Assembly: GCA_016938675.1 (NCBI GenBank)
Contig: JAFGUF010000012.1
Location: 62,001-126,000 of the forward strand
Direction: 5' to 3'
Length of the DNA stretch: 64,000 bases
From: Clostridia bacterium
GTDB taxonomy: Bacteria > Bacillota > Clostridia > Christensenellales > UMGS416
Each line of letters opens with the position of its first letter. The stretch's first letter is position 1. The notes beneath the pieces were generated by a model. The model did not search any database. It was not told the origin of the DNA and saw only the letters and a list, made by a program, of their open reading frames with translations. Below are positions 43,782 through 52,931 of the stretch, in pieces. The translations under genes were made by a program, and so were the position numbers.

Positions 43782-45206
43782 CTAGAACCTGAAGTAGATA
43801 AACGGATTGTAGCTCTCGCCGACTAAGAACATGATTGAAAGGATAAGCACCCCAGTAAGCAGCACAGTGCTTATGATTATTCCTGCTCTTTTGAGCTGAT
43901 CATTCTTATCTGTTATTTTATCCGCCAGCTTAGCAAGCGGAGTGGAAAGCGCCATAGCAACAACGGGAAAAACCGTATATGTCTTTAATACGTCCAGCGT
44001 TGCAGCGTCCATCATTCCGCTGCCTGCGCCCACCATCGCCTTCAGGTGGCCTATCATGTCCGCCGTGTTGGTGTGATAGAATATCACCCAGCCGACTAGC
44101 ACAATTACAAGCGTAGCAATATGCCGCAGCACTTTCGGCGTCTTTTCAATGGCCTTTGCCAGAATGAATTTCTCCACCATCAGCAGCACGCCGTAGTATA
44201 CGCCCCATAATACGAAGTTCCAGCTGGCGCCATGCCAAAGGCCTGTCAATGCCCATACGATCATAATATTGAGCGCAGTCCTTCTGCCGCCCTTCCTATT
44301 GCCGCCTAATGGAATATACACATATTTTCTGAAAAATCCCGACAGTGACATGTGCCACCTGCGCCAGAAATCCGTTATGGACGATGAAATGTAGGGGTAG
44401 TTGAAGTTTTCCTTGTATTTAAATCCTATAATTCTGCCCAGGCCAATAGCCATGTCAGAATATGCTGAGAAATCAAAATAAATCTGCAAAGCGTAGAATA
44501 TCGCAAATACCCATGCACCCGCCAAAGACATATTATCAGACGGCAGAGAAAGCAATGCCTTGCCGCAGATATTTGCAATCAATACTTTCTTGCCGAGGCC
44601 TATTACGAACCTGCGCATTCCGGCGGAGAAGTCGTCCATTGATGTAGATCGTTTGGATATCTCCGCGGCCACATCGCCGTACTGCACAATAGGGCCTGCT
44701 ATAAGCTGCGGGAAGCAGCTGACATACAAAAGCAGCCTTAACGGGTTTTTCTGGTAAGGGGCTTCCTCCCTGTATACATCAATTGTGTAGGTTAATATCT
44801 GGAATGTGTAGAATGATATCCCGATGGGCAGAACCAGAGCCGGCAGCTCAATTGGCAATGAGAATATCCCGGCAAAGGTATTTACAAAGAACGCCGCGTA
44901 TTTGAAGTAAACCAAGCTTGCAAGCGATATCACAATTCCTAATGCCAGAACCGCCTGCTTGAGCCATTTTTTCTGCGTTTTTACTATGACAAGAGCGCTG
45001 ATATAATTCACCAGAGTGGAAAAAAGCATGGCAAGTATCCACACAGGCTCTCCCCAGCCATAAAATAGAAGCGAAAAAACCAACAGCACGCCGTTTTTCC
45101 ATATAATATTCATTCCGCTCTTTCTAAAGACTAAATCTCCAAAAAAATAGAGCGGTATAAAAGCCGTCACAAAAAGCAGCAAAAAAGTAAGACTGGAAAA
45201 AACCAT
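43782..45206 (-). CDS. MBOAT-family membrane O-acyltransferase (AlgI-like)
   Basis: 474 residues with about ten to twelve membrane helices. The family motif includes the conserved histidine in ALTGLWHGASWNF and the preceding DFWRRWHMSLS segment. MBOAT proteins carry acyl groups, usually acetyl, across the membrane to partner enzymes such as the DHHW protein encoded next to it. The polymer modified is unknown (peptidoglycan, teichoic acid or exopolysaccharide). It is the first gene of a three-gene run (MBOAT, DHHW, RCC1). Confidence 0.93.
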   Translation of the reverse strand: MVFSSLTFLLLFVTAFIPLYFFGDLVFRKSGMNIIWKNGVLLVFSLLFYGWGEPVWILAMLFSTLVNYISALVIVKTQKKWLKQAVLALGIVISLASLVYFKYAAFFVNTFAGIFSLPIELPALVLPIGISFYTFQILTYTIDVYREEAPYQKNPLRLLLYVSCFPQLIAGPIVQYGDVAAEISKRSTSMDDFSAGMRRFVIGLGKKVLIANICGKALLSLPSDNMSLAGAWVFAIFYALQIYFDFSAYSDMAIGLGRIIGFKYKENFNYPYISSSITDFWRRWHMSLSGFFRKYVYIPLGGNRKGGRRTALNIMIVWALTGLWHGASWNFVLWGVYYGVLLMVEKFILAKAIEKTPKVLRHIATLVIVLVGWVIFYHTNTADMIGHLKAMVGAGSGMMDAATLDVLKTYTVFPVVAMALSTPLAKLADKITDKNDQLKRAGIIISTVLLTGVLILSIMFLVGESYNPFIYFRF

Positions 45207-45304
45207 TTATCAAAATCCCTTAATATAATCTGGCAAAATATTCTCTAATTATACAATTGAGGACAGTATTAGTCAATGAGATATAGGGGAAAGAAAACTT
45301 GCTT

Positions 45305-45397
45305 TTATTTATCGGGCTTTCTTGAGAACTGCTTGGTTTTGACGAGAGTAAGCTTTCGCATCACACGGCGCATTTCAAAATCAAACTCGCCAGTCAT
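45305..45397 (-). CDS. Possible 30-residue basic peptide
   Basis: The frame ATG to TAA encodes MTGEFDFEMRRVMRK then a Lys-rich end (KTKQFSRKPDK). An in-frame stop lies just before the ATG and no ribosome site is evident. Its composition is coding-like for its length, but chance is possible. It lies just after the terminator hairpin at 45414. The interval 45207-45508 holds nothing else credible. Confidence 0.2.
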   Translation of the reverse strand: MTGEFDFEMRRVMRKLTLVKTKQFSRKPDK

Positions 45398-45413
45398 GCA
45401 AACTCAACATACG

Positions 45414-45437
45414 AAAAATCACACCCGTAAGTGTGAT
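45414..45437 (-). terminator. Terminator of the secreted protein gene
   Basis: On the minus strand ATCACAC pairs with GTGTGAT around TTACGG, followed by TTTTCG. It lies about 70 bases after the stop codon at 45509. Confidence 0.7.
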
Positions 45438-45508
45438 CCTTCGCCCTTTTATGCATTTTTACCTTTGCTTTTGTCATTTACTGAGATAGTGAGGAGTTTT
45501 AAGCTGTG

Positions 45509-46102
45509 TCAGTCTTGAATGAACAGCGGAGTTACACTAAATTGCGTCTCCTGAACAATACCTGATGCAGCTCCGCTGCCCTCCTCAAATGTTACCACCA
45601 TTTCCAGTAGGCAATAATCTTCTGCTTTGCTGCCCGCCGGAAGAACAATATCAGCGAACGAAACATCTTTTTGTCCGCCGGAGAAAGCGAGCAATTCATT
45701 TTCAGAAGCATTTGTAACGAAATTAACCGATTCGCTGCCTCTGTAGTGAGTGACAGTCCAGTTAAAAGATAGGTTATTTGAAAGCTCTTCGTTGTCTGTT
45801 GTTATTTCTAGTCCATCCAGTTGTGCATCTACGCTGCCGTAGTTGACAATTTTGTATACCATAGTAACGGTGTCTCCGGGGGCTAGGTTGCTGATGGTTT
45901 CGTTGATGGTTGACGCGGCTCTATCCATACCGCTCGCATATTCACCACGGCTGTAGTTTATTTCCCTTTCCACTATCTCTATATCCATTGAGCCTGATGA
46001 GGCATAGGCGTTTGTGTCCGGTCCTACGCGCCTGCCAAGTGCCACGTTCGTTAATAACATGGCCAGAATCAATGCTGCTGCGATAAATATAACCTTCTTC
46101 AT
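45509..46102 (-). CDS. Secreted beta-rich protein, possibly of the TasA/camelysin type
   Basis: 197 residues from ATG 46102 (MKKVIF), preceded by AAGGTGA; a longer frame upstream lacks a ribosome site. An N-terminal signal or anchor (FIAAALILAMLLTNVALG) is followed by NAYASSGSMDIEI and a beta-rich domain with NLAPGDTVTMVYKIVNYGS, the kind of start seen in SipW-dependent fibre proteins. No sortase motif is seen. The TasA-like assignment is tentative because no SipW peptidase gene is nearby. Confidence 0.6.
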   Translation of the reverse strand: MKKVIFIAAALILAMLLTNVALGRRVGPDTNAYASSGSMDIEIVEREINYSRGEYASGMDRAASTINETISNLAPGDTVTMVYKIVNYGSVDAQLDGLEITTDNEELSNNLSFNWTVTHYRGSESVNFVTNASENELLAFSGGQKDVSFADIVLPAGSKAEDYCLLEMVVTFEEGSGAASGIVQETQFSVTPLFIQD

Positions 46103-46478
46103 AGTAGTCACCTTAAATCTGAGTCCGCTTGTTTCCATACCCTTTTTAGGCCATAATAGAAAAGTTCCGCTGATGTATCCCACTTGTATATTTATATTGA
46201 GTGGACTCTTTAGTGTGTTGATAGAGTAACAGTAACTTAAGGTTAGTAATAATGTTTATATATTTGTTTACAATATAATATTAAGCTTATAATAGTGTGT
46301 TTAAAATGGCGTTATTTATAAAATTAGTTAGCAATTTTTATGTGATAGTAATATGATATAAAAAAAGTATACCTTTTATATTAAAAATGTATGTATTTTG
46401 TAAATATACCTTAATATATGGAAAAAAGCGGCACTTTAATGGTGTAAAATTATCATCAGATATAATCGCCGAGCGAAA

Positions 46479-46544
46479 CCGGTTACGGTGGATTAAAATA
46501 ACACAATATCTGCTGCCTTTTCAAAAGAGGCAGATGATAACCGG
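46479..46544 (+). other. Structured leader region upstream of the hybrid kinase
   Basis: CCGGTTA (46479-46485) pairs with TAACCGG (46538-46544), enclosing an inner hairpin ATCTGC/GCAGAT (46508-46513 with 46530-46535). It ends 241 bases before the kinase ATG. It fits no riboswitch class I can name. The rest of 46103-46785 is A/T-rich and shows no gene. Confidence 0.35.
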
Positions 46545-46785
46545 ATTAATGTATTTATTTAATATGGGAAGTATAAATGGTTATATATGGCATATATGTT
46601 CTAATATTATTCATACATTGTGAACCCGGCATTCATTTTTATTGATTATAATCATAAATCAAATGCCGCTAGCTTGTATGAAAATGGAATGTTTAAAACA
46701 GGGTGTAATATATTATATAATTTTTAATAAATGCTTAATGCTATCAGTTATAAGCTGATAACAATATTTTTAGAAAGAGGGTAGT

Positions 46786-49700
46786 ATGAAGTTAACTGCA
46801 AAGTTATTTACTGTATTTGCGATTTTTGCAGTTTTTATATTCCTGCTTATAACGCAGCAACTGATTCCCCGGCTTAAGGATCAATACCTTGACGAGCAGA
46901 AAAATGAGCATATGGAATCCCTGCAGAACAACGTTAAATTTCTAGAAAACTATGTTAGCGAAATATCATTTGACATCAATTATATCAGCAACAGGGATAT
47001 CATTTATCCGCCTGTGGAAAATTACTACACTTCTTATATAAATGCTGAAAGCAATGATTTTGTATACAGCCCAAATACTGATGAAACCGCGCTTGTTGAC
47101 TTTATCAGAAATTACAAGGAAGCAAACCATCATATTGAAGATATTTTTATTGGCTTTCCCGACGGAAGCTTTATTGCGGAAAACCCCTATGTATTGATTG
47201 GCGACGAAAAAAGCCGAATATTTAATTATGACCCCAGAATACGGCAATGGTATATAAAGGCTATGGAATCCCCGGGTGAAACAATAATTTCATCGCCTTA
47301 TCACAGGATTCATATTCTGGAGGGCACTGAGTCATCTGACCCCATCAATTATTATTTAACTGTAGCACGAATGATTCAAAGCCCGGACGGCACGCAGACA
47401 GCCGTAGTAGGCATCAACATATGCCTTGAAGACATTATGCATATGCTGATGTATTCATCCAACGGCGGCATCTACTCCCTTGGCATGTTGTTTGATAACG
47501 GCAAATACTGCTTGATGGGAAGTGATGGGCTCAAAGTAGAAGATACAGAAGCAGCGCCTGAGTTCAGCGCAATATTAATGTCATCCGACAATCACATACA
47601 CTTTGACTCAGAGGAAATAGGAATAAATTTCTGTGTAACAAAGCAGGATATGTCCTATGTCGGCACCAAGCTTTTTTACCTGACTGACCTAAAAATTATT
47701 GAGGAAAATTCACAGGAATTTATACGCCCGATTATTATCGGAGTCAGCATAATAGCAGCATTTTTCGCTGCTGTCATTATGATACTTTTGGAGTATTATA
47801 TAGTTTACCCTTTGGGCAAGCTGGATAAGGTGACTTCACATATACGCGATACTATGGACCTATCGCAGAAAGTTGAATACACGAGCAAAGACGAGATAGG
47901 CATACTGGCAAACAATTTCAACTTCATGATGTCCGAGATAAAAGCATACAGGGACAATATGGATTTGATAGTAAAGGACCGCACAAGGGAGCTTGACATA
48001 TTCAGCACAGTAATTACTCAGAGCACATCAGGAATTATAATGACAAATACTGATGGCGTAATTGAATACGCAAATCCACGATTCTCGGAAATGACAGGCT
48101 ACGAACCGGATGAAATAATCGGGAAAAAGCCTGACTTTATAGCAGTTGAAGGCCATAACAGGCAGTATTACAGCGAACTGATAAGCACAGTACTAGGCGG
48201 CAACGGATGGGAAGGCACATTCCTGAACAGGAAGAAAAACGGAGAAATATTCTATGACAAGAGCAGAATATTCCCAGTAAAAGATGAAAACGGAAAAATA
48301 ATAAACCTGGTTGCAATTAAAAATGACATTACCCAGAGAATACTGACTGAAGAGCAGCTTAAAAACACCAGAGAAGACTATCAGATGATACTGGACTCTG
48401 TGGATGAGGGCATAATCGGGATAGAGAAATCAGGCAACATCAGCTTTGCCAATAGAAAGGCCTGCGAGCTGCTTAATTGCACAAAGCATAAGCTTGTGGA
48501 GGAAAACATCAGCCGTTTATTCGTAAGAAACTACGATATTGTCGGCAGTGAGATATCCAATATCGAGCAGATTATGGAGGACATTAAAAACTCCAAAGCT
48601 GTCTATATTGAGCGCGAAGTAATAAATAGAACCGAAGGAGAGCAGTTCGTTGCAGAGCTTAGCATAGCGCCTGTAATCAGGAACAATGCTCATCTTGGCG
48701 CAGTTGTATTGATAAAAGACCTGACAGAGCGGCTTAAAATGGAAAGCAGCCTTGAGATACTCTTTGAAAATATGCCTAATGGATTTGCTGAGTATGAAAT
48801 GGTATATGACACAAAAGGAAAGGCTGCAGACTATCGGTATCTTAAAATAAACAGCTCCTTCAAGGCCCAGACCGGACTCGGAAATGATGTGATCGGCAAG
48901 TGTGCTGTTGAGGAAATGCCGGAAATTGAAAAGAACCGCAGCGAAATGTTCAAGGAGGTTGTCGGCACAAGGCTGCCTATAACATTCGAGGAATATTCCG
49001 CCGTACTTGAAAGGCATTTCAGAATAACAGTATTTCCAACTGGCAGAAGGACATTCGCGGCAATATTTGACGACATTACGGAATCACGCCAAAGCGAAAA
49101 ACTGATGGCCGAGAATGAAAGAAGGCTGCGCTTTATATTCGAAACAACGCCCTTTGGCATAGTGACAACTGTTAGGGGCATAATATATTACGCCAATCCG
49201 AACTTTGAAAGAATGACCGGCCTTAGTGTAAGGGATTCAGCATTTGAGGCATATTACGATACCAATGACCGGAACGAGATGCTAGACAGGCTTAATAAAG
49301 GAATCCCCGTCCTGAACTACGAAGCCCGTTTCTTCAAGGCATCCGGCCAGATTGGCTACGCGCTGGTATCTATGGTAAAGACGGATATTGAAGGCGAAGA
49401 GGGCCTTTTGGCATGGCTGCTTGATATTACGGATATTAAAAAGTCAGAAGAGCAGCTGATAGTAGCCAAGGAGCAGGCGGAGGCGGCAACCAAAGCAAAG
49501 AGCGATTTCCTTGCAAATATGAGCCACGAGATAAGGACGCCTATGAACGCCGTTATAGGGCTTAATAAGCTATTGCAGGATACAGAGCTCAATACAAAGC
49601 AGGCAGATTACGTAGACAAGATAGACCGATCAGCAGTGCAGCTGATGAACATAATCAACGATATACTTGACTTTTCCAAGATAGAATCCGGCTGGATGGA

Positions 49701-51681
49701 GACTGAGAACATAAAGTTCCGCCTGGAGGAAGTCATAAAAGACCAGATAAGCATTGTATCGCTGCAGGCATATAAAAAAGACCTGGAAATCATTGTTGAT
49801 ATCGGCAGCGACGTGCCTGAAATAGTGGCCGGAGACCCCCACAGGCTGGGGCAGATCATTGGCAATCTTGTAAACAACGCGATAAAATTCACCCAAAAAG
49901 GCCACGTCATCGTTAAAATAGAGAATGAAACCGGCAGCGATGGAGCCCGCAGGCTGAAAATAGCCGTCAATGACACCGGAATAGGCATGAATAAAAAACA
50001 GATGAGCAAACTCTTTATTCCGTTCTCTCAGGCGGATACATCCACCACGCGGAAATACGGCGGCACAGGGCTTGGGCTTGTTATAACCAAGGAACTGGTT
50101 GAGCTGATGGGCGGCACAATAGCAGTAACCAGCCAGGAAGGCAAGGGCAGCACATTCGAAGTTTCCCTGCCTGTCAAGGATGCAGAGGGCGCAACCTCGG
50201 ATTACCGGTTTGTCAATGAAATAAAAATATTGCTAATCGAAGAAAATGAAGCAGCTGCCGAAGTAATATGCGGCTACATTTCCCTGTCCGGATGCGAATG
50301 CACTGGAGTGAACAGCCTTGCTAAAGGGATCAAGCTGATAAAGGAAAATAAATACGACATAGTCCTCGCCAGCAGCATGGAGAACGAAGCACATGACAAA
50401 ACATTCGGAAAAATCAAAAAAGCTTTCAGGAAAAGCAGCCACGCAAAGGTAATATTTATGCAGGGCGGCAAAAGTACTGAGCAGCCTATAGAAGACAAGG
50501 AACAGTATCTGGTTCTGCTTAAGCCCATATTCCCCTCAAACCTGTATAACGCTATCAACCTGAGCCTGACTGACACGCAAACTATTGTGAAAGAACTAAC
50601 AGGAAATAATGCAGGCGGTGAAAAACTATCCGAAGTCGAAAAATCCAGAATTCTGATTGTGGAGGACAACGAAATCAACAGGCTAGTTGCTAAAGACATT
50701 CTGTTGAAGGCTGGCTTCCGCATAGGAGAGGCAGAAAACGGCGAGGAGGCCATAAACGAGATTCACAGCCGTAAATATGACCTGATACTTATGGACATAC
50801 AGATGCCTGTGCTGGACGGATACGAGGCCACCGAGATTATTAGAAAGGAATTCACCAAGGAAGAATTGCCTATAATAGCACTGACGGCAGACGCTGTAGT
50901 GGAAACAAGGAACAAAGTATTTGAAATAGGAATGAACGACTACCTGAGCAAGCCTATTGATATGGATAAACTTTTCAGTAAGCTTATAAAGTGGCTGAAG
51001 ATAAAAGACACCTTTGTAACTGAAGGCCCCGTTGAGGACAAGGCTCACATTATAGAAATTATGAAGACAATTCTTTATGATTTCAATGTGGAAGAAGCCC
51101 TCAAAAGAATCGGAAACAACATTGAGTTCTACTCAAATATACTCAATAAGTATTCCGGCGAAAACGCAGACCTTGCGGAGACTATGAACCTTCACTACGA
51201 AAATAAAGACTACGATAAATTCAGGTTCATTGTACATTCAGCAAAAGGCGTGGCGGCATACCTCGGAGCGGACGCATTGAAGAATATATTCCTGGAGATA
51301 GAGACAAAATTGCGCGAAAAAGGCCCCGGAATATACATAAAGACGCTTATTTTTGACTCGGAAAAGCTGCTTAAGAATATGTTCAATGAAATAAGAATGA
51401 TGAACATAAAATTAAGAGAAATGGGCGTAACAGATTTATCAGAAAACAGGCAGCACGAAAAAGAGCAGGTGCTAAAGGACCTGCATGCTCTAATAAGGCT
51501 TACTAAAAGCAGTGACCCGGCTGCAGCAGACAAGATTGAAGGGCTGAAGTTCACCATAGGCAACAAGAACATTCATGGAATGCTGGATGTAGTGGCCGAA
51601 TACCTCAAAGCCCGGGAATACGATAAAGCGCAGATAGTAGCAAGAAATATTCTGGACATTGTGCAGGGACTGGAAAGCTAA
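46786..51681 (+). CDS. Hybrid sensor histidine kinase: Cache, HAMP, PAS repeats, HisKA, HATPase, two REC, HPt
   Basis: 1631 residues, preceded by AGAAAGAGGG. Order: membrane helix near 6-24; outside dCache-type sensor to about 305; second helix about 310-337; HAMP to about 390; about four PAS segments between 405 and 890; HisKA with His914 (MSHEIRTPMN); HATPase (NDTGIGM; GGTGLGL); a first receiver-like domain whose phosphorylation site reads IVLASS with no Asp; a second, intact receiver with Asp1337 (LMDIQMP); and an HPt domain with His1484 (VHSAKG). The phosphorelay would run H914-D1337-H1484 and then to a separate regulator not in this window. It is monocistronic as far as seen. The ligand is unknown; Cache sensors often bind amino acids or organic acids. 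Confidence 0.93.
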   Translation: MKLTAKLFTVFAIFAVFIFLLITQQLIPRLKDQYLDEQKNEHMESLQNNVKFLENYVSEISFDINYISNRDIIYPPVENYYTSYINAESNDFVYSPNTDETALVDFIRNYKEANHHIEDIFIGFPDGSFIAENPYVLIGDEKSRIFNYDPRIRQWYIKAMESPGETIISSPYHRIHILEGTESSDPINYYLTVARMIQSPDGTQTAVVGINICLEDIMHMLMYSSNGGIYSLGMLFDNGKYCLMGSDGLKVEDTEAAPEFSAILMSSDNHIHFDSEEIGINFCVTKQDMSYVGTKLFYLTDLKIIEENSQEFIRPIIIGVSIIAAFFAAVIMILLEYYIVYPLGKLDKVTSHIRDTMDLSQKVEYTSKDEIGILANNFNFMMSEIKAYRDNMDLIVKDRTRELDIFSTVITQSTSGIIMTNTDGVIEYANPRFSEMTGYEPDEIIGKKPDFIAVEGHNRQYYSELISTVLGGNGWEGTFLNRKKNGEIFYDKSRIFPVKDENGKIINLVAIKNDITQRILTEEQLKNTREDYQMILDSVDEGIIGIEKSGNISFANRKACELLNCTKHKLVEENISRLFVRNYDIVGSEISNIEQIMEDIKNSKAVYIEREVINRTEGEQFVAELSIAPVIRNNAHLGAVVLIKDLTERLKMESSLEILFENMPNGFAEYEMVYDTKGKAADYRYLKINSSFKAQTGLGNDVIGKCAVEEMPEIEKNRSEMFKEVVGTRLPITFEEYSAVLERHFRITVFPTGRRTFAAIFDDITESRQSEKLMAENERRLRFIFETTPFGIVTTVRGIIYYANPNFERMTGLSVRDSAFEAYYDTNDRNEMLDRLNKGIPVLNYEARFFKASGQIGYALVSMVKTDIEGEEGLLAWLLDITDIKKSEEQLIVAKEQAEAATKAKSDFLANMSHEIRTPMNAVIGLNKLLQDTELNTKQADYVDKIDRSAVQLMNIINDILDFSKIESGWMETENIKFRLEEVIKDQISIVSLQAYKKDLEIIVDIGSDVPEIVAGDPHRLGQIIGNLVNNAIKFTQKGHVIVKIENETGSDGARRLKIAVNDTGIGMNKKQMSKLFIPFSQADTSTTRKYGGTGLGLVITKELVELMGGTIAVTSQEGKGSTFEVSLPVKDAEGATSDYRFVNEIKILLIEENEAAAEVICGYISLSGCECTGVNSLAKGIKLIKENKYDIVLASSMENEAHDKTFGKIKKAFRKSSHAKVIFMQGGKSTEQPIEDKEQYLVLLKPIFPSNLYNAINLSLTDTQTIVKELTGNNAGGEKLSEVEKSRILIVEDNEINRLVAKDILLKAGFRIGEAENGEEAINEIHSRKYDLILMDIQMPVLDGYEATEIIRKEFTKEELPIIALTADAVVETRNKVFEIGMNDYLSKPIDMDKLFSKLIKWLKIKDTFVTEGPVEDKAHIIEIMKTILYDFNVEEALKRIGNNIEFYSNILNKYSGENADLAETMNLHYENKDYDKFRFIVHSAKGVAAYLGADALKNIFLEIETKLREKGPGIYIKTLIFDSEKLLKNMFNEIRMMNIKLREMGVTDLSENRQHEKEQVLKDLHALIRLTKSSDPAAADKIEGLKFTIGNKNIHGMLDVVAEYLKAREYDKAQIVARNILDIVQGLES

Positions 51682-51899
51682 AAGAGCGTAAAAGCAAAAA
51701 AAATGAGCTGAATTGAACCTGTTTTTCAGGTTCTTTTTATAAATATTCTGAAAATAATTCGAATTCACAAAAATGTGATATTTTTAACAAAGAATGTTTA
51801 TCTTTTTATGGTAGCATTCTTTAACATTGGGGCGCAGCGAAATAGATAGATAAAGAGCGTAGATAAAGCACACTGCTGCATGAAGCCTGAGGAGGAGAA

Positions 51900-52412
51900 A
51901 TGAAGAAAACCTATTTCACAAGCATAGCAAACACTATTATTGAAGGCCTAATTAATGTATTCATAATAACAGGCCTTATTATATCCTTTTTTTTCATTCT
52001 TCGCCAAACAGGTGTGTTCCATATTGATGCCGCATGGCTTGCATTTTTCACGCTGTTATTTTTTGTGTTTGTAATTAATGTTCACTTTGCACGCATAGGA
52101 ATGTACAGCAGGGTGACCCTATCCGAGGAAGGCATATACCACAGGCAGGTCATTATAGTTCAGAGCATGATAAAATGGTCTGACGTGAACGAGGTGAAAA
52201 TCGTCAACGAACTCAAGTCCTATCACAGGACAGTTGAAGTGCCTGTTATTCTGGTAATTGGAATGGATGACAAGGGAATGGAAAAGGCAATCAAGATAGA
52301 TTTCAGGAAAAGTATATACAACAGGATAATTGAAAATATGCGGCTGGACAGAGTAAAGCACACTGAAAAGATGGATAAATATTTCGATGAGATGGAAGAA
52401 AGCGGACTATAA
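51900..52412 (+). CDS. Small membrane protein with PH-like soluble tail
   Basis: 170 residues, preceded by GAGGAGAA. Two hydrophobic segments (about residues 15-36 and 43-63) are followed by a soluble part with the pattern RVTLSEEGIYHRQVIIVQSMIKW, resembling the PH-like domains of small bacterial membrane proteins. Function unknown. The stop lies inside the terminator stem at 52400-52421. Confidence 0.6.
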   Translation: MKKTYFTSIANTIIEGLINVFIITGLIISFFFILRQTGVFHIDAAWLAFFTLLFFVFVINVHFARIGMYSRVTLSEEGIYHRQVIIVQSMIKWSDVNEVKIVNELKSYHRTVEVPVILVIGMDDKGMEKAIKIDFRKSIYNRIIENMRLDRVKHTEKMDKYFDEMEESGL

Positions 52413-52421
52413 AGTCCGCTT
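52400..52421 (+). terminator. Terminator overlapping the end of the small membrane protein gene
   Basis: AAGCGGACT and AGTCCGCTT pair perfectly around a four-base loop, followed by TCTT. The stop codon TAA at 52410-52412 lies in the loop. Confidence 0.75.
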
Positions 52422-52450
52422 TCTTATAAAAGATTGTTTTTTTCGTCTGC

Positions 52451-52858
52451 TCAGTTCATTCTTCCATGCCTTGCGGCCTTTATTTCGCTGTCTTTAATAT
52501 GCGGCTGAAGCACGACTTCATTGATTGCTATCTCCTCGGCCATTTTTTCCAGCTGTGCATTGTGCTCTGCAAGGGTGAAGAAGTCATCAGTCTTCGGCGA
52601 TGGATACAGCCTTTTGAGCTCCGCTTTGGCCTCTGCCATCCTCCTCGCTGCCCTATCGTTGATTTCCGCCAGTATATACTGGAATTCGTTGTAGGCGCTG
52701 TAGGCCTCGTATGCTAGCGGTGCGGTCTTTTTCATGTGCTCCATAGCCATTGAGCCGTATTTTCCTATAATTACATTAGTTCCAAAGTTATAAATGGGCG
52801 TAAAACTTCTGTAGTGTTTTGCTTGTTCAATATTTTGAAATACCAGATTGCTGTTCAT
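52451..52858 (-). CDS. Small soluble protein, weakly TnpV-like
   Basis: 135 residues, with the ATG preceded by AAAGAGGGTACTGAAA. It is helical. A central segment LAEINDRAARRMAEAKAELK followed by a helix ending NEVVLQPHI recalls TnpV proteins carried by clostridial mobile elements. The resemblance is by eye only, and no transposase or repeat boundary flanks it. It lies beside the WYL regulator but with its own start. Confidence 0.4.
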   Translation of the reverse strand: MNSNLVFQNIEQAKHYRSFTPIYNFGTNVIIGKYGSMAMEHMKKTAPLAYEAYSAYNEFQYILAEINDRAARRMAEAKAELKRLYPSPKTDDFFTLAEHNAQLEKMAEEIAINEVVLQPHIKDSEIKAARHGRMN

Positions 52859-52931
52859 TTTCAGTACCCTCTTTCATTGATTATGTCTTTATTGTACACA
52901 AACCAATGTCCGAAAATACGGACTTTGAACC

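Noticed and set aside
46479-46544. Known riboswitch class (cyclic-di-GMP or glycine) before the hybrid kinase
   Set aside because: The conserved cores of those classes are not present; only pairing was found.
52451-52858. Intact mobile element around the TnpV-like gene
   Set aside because: No transposase, terminal inverted repeats or target duplication could be seen on either side.
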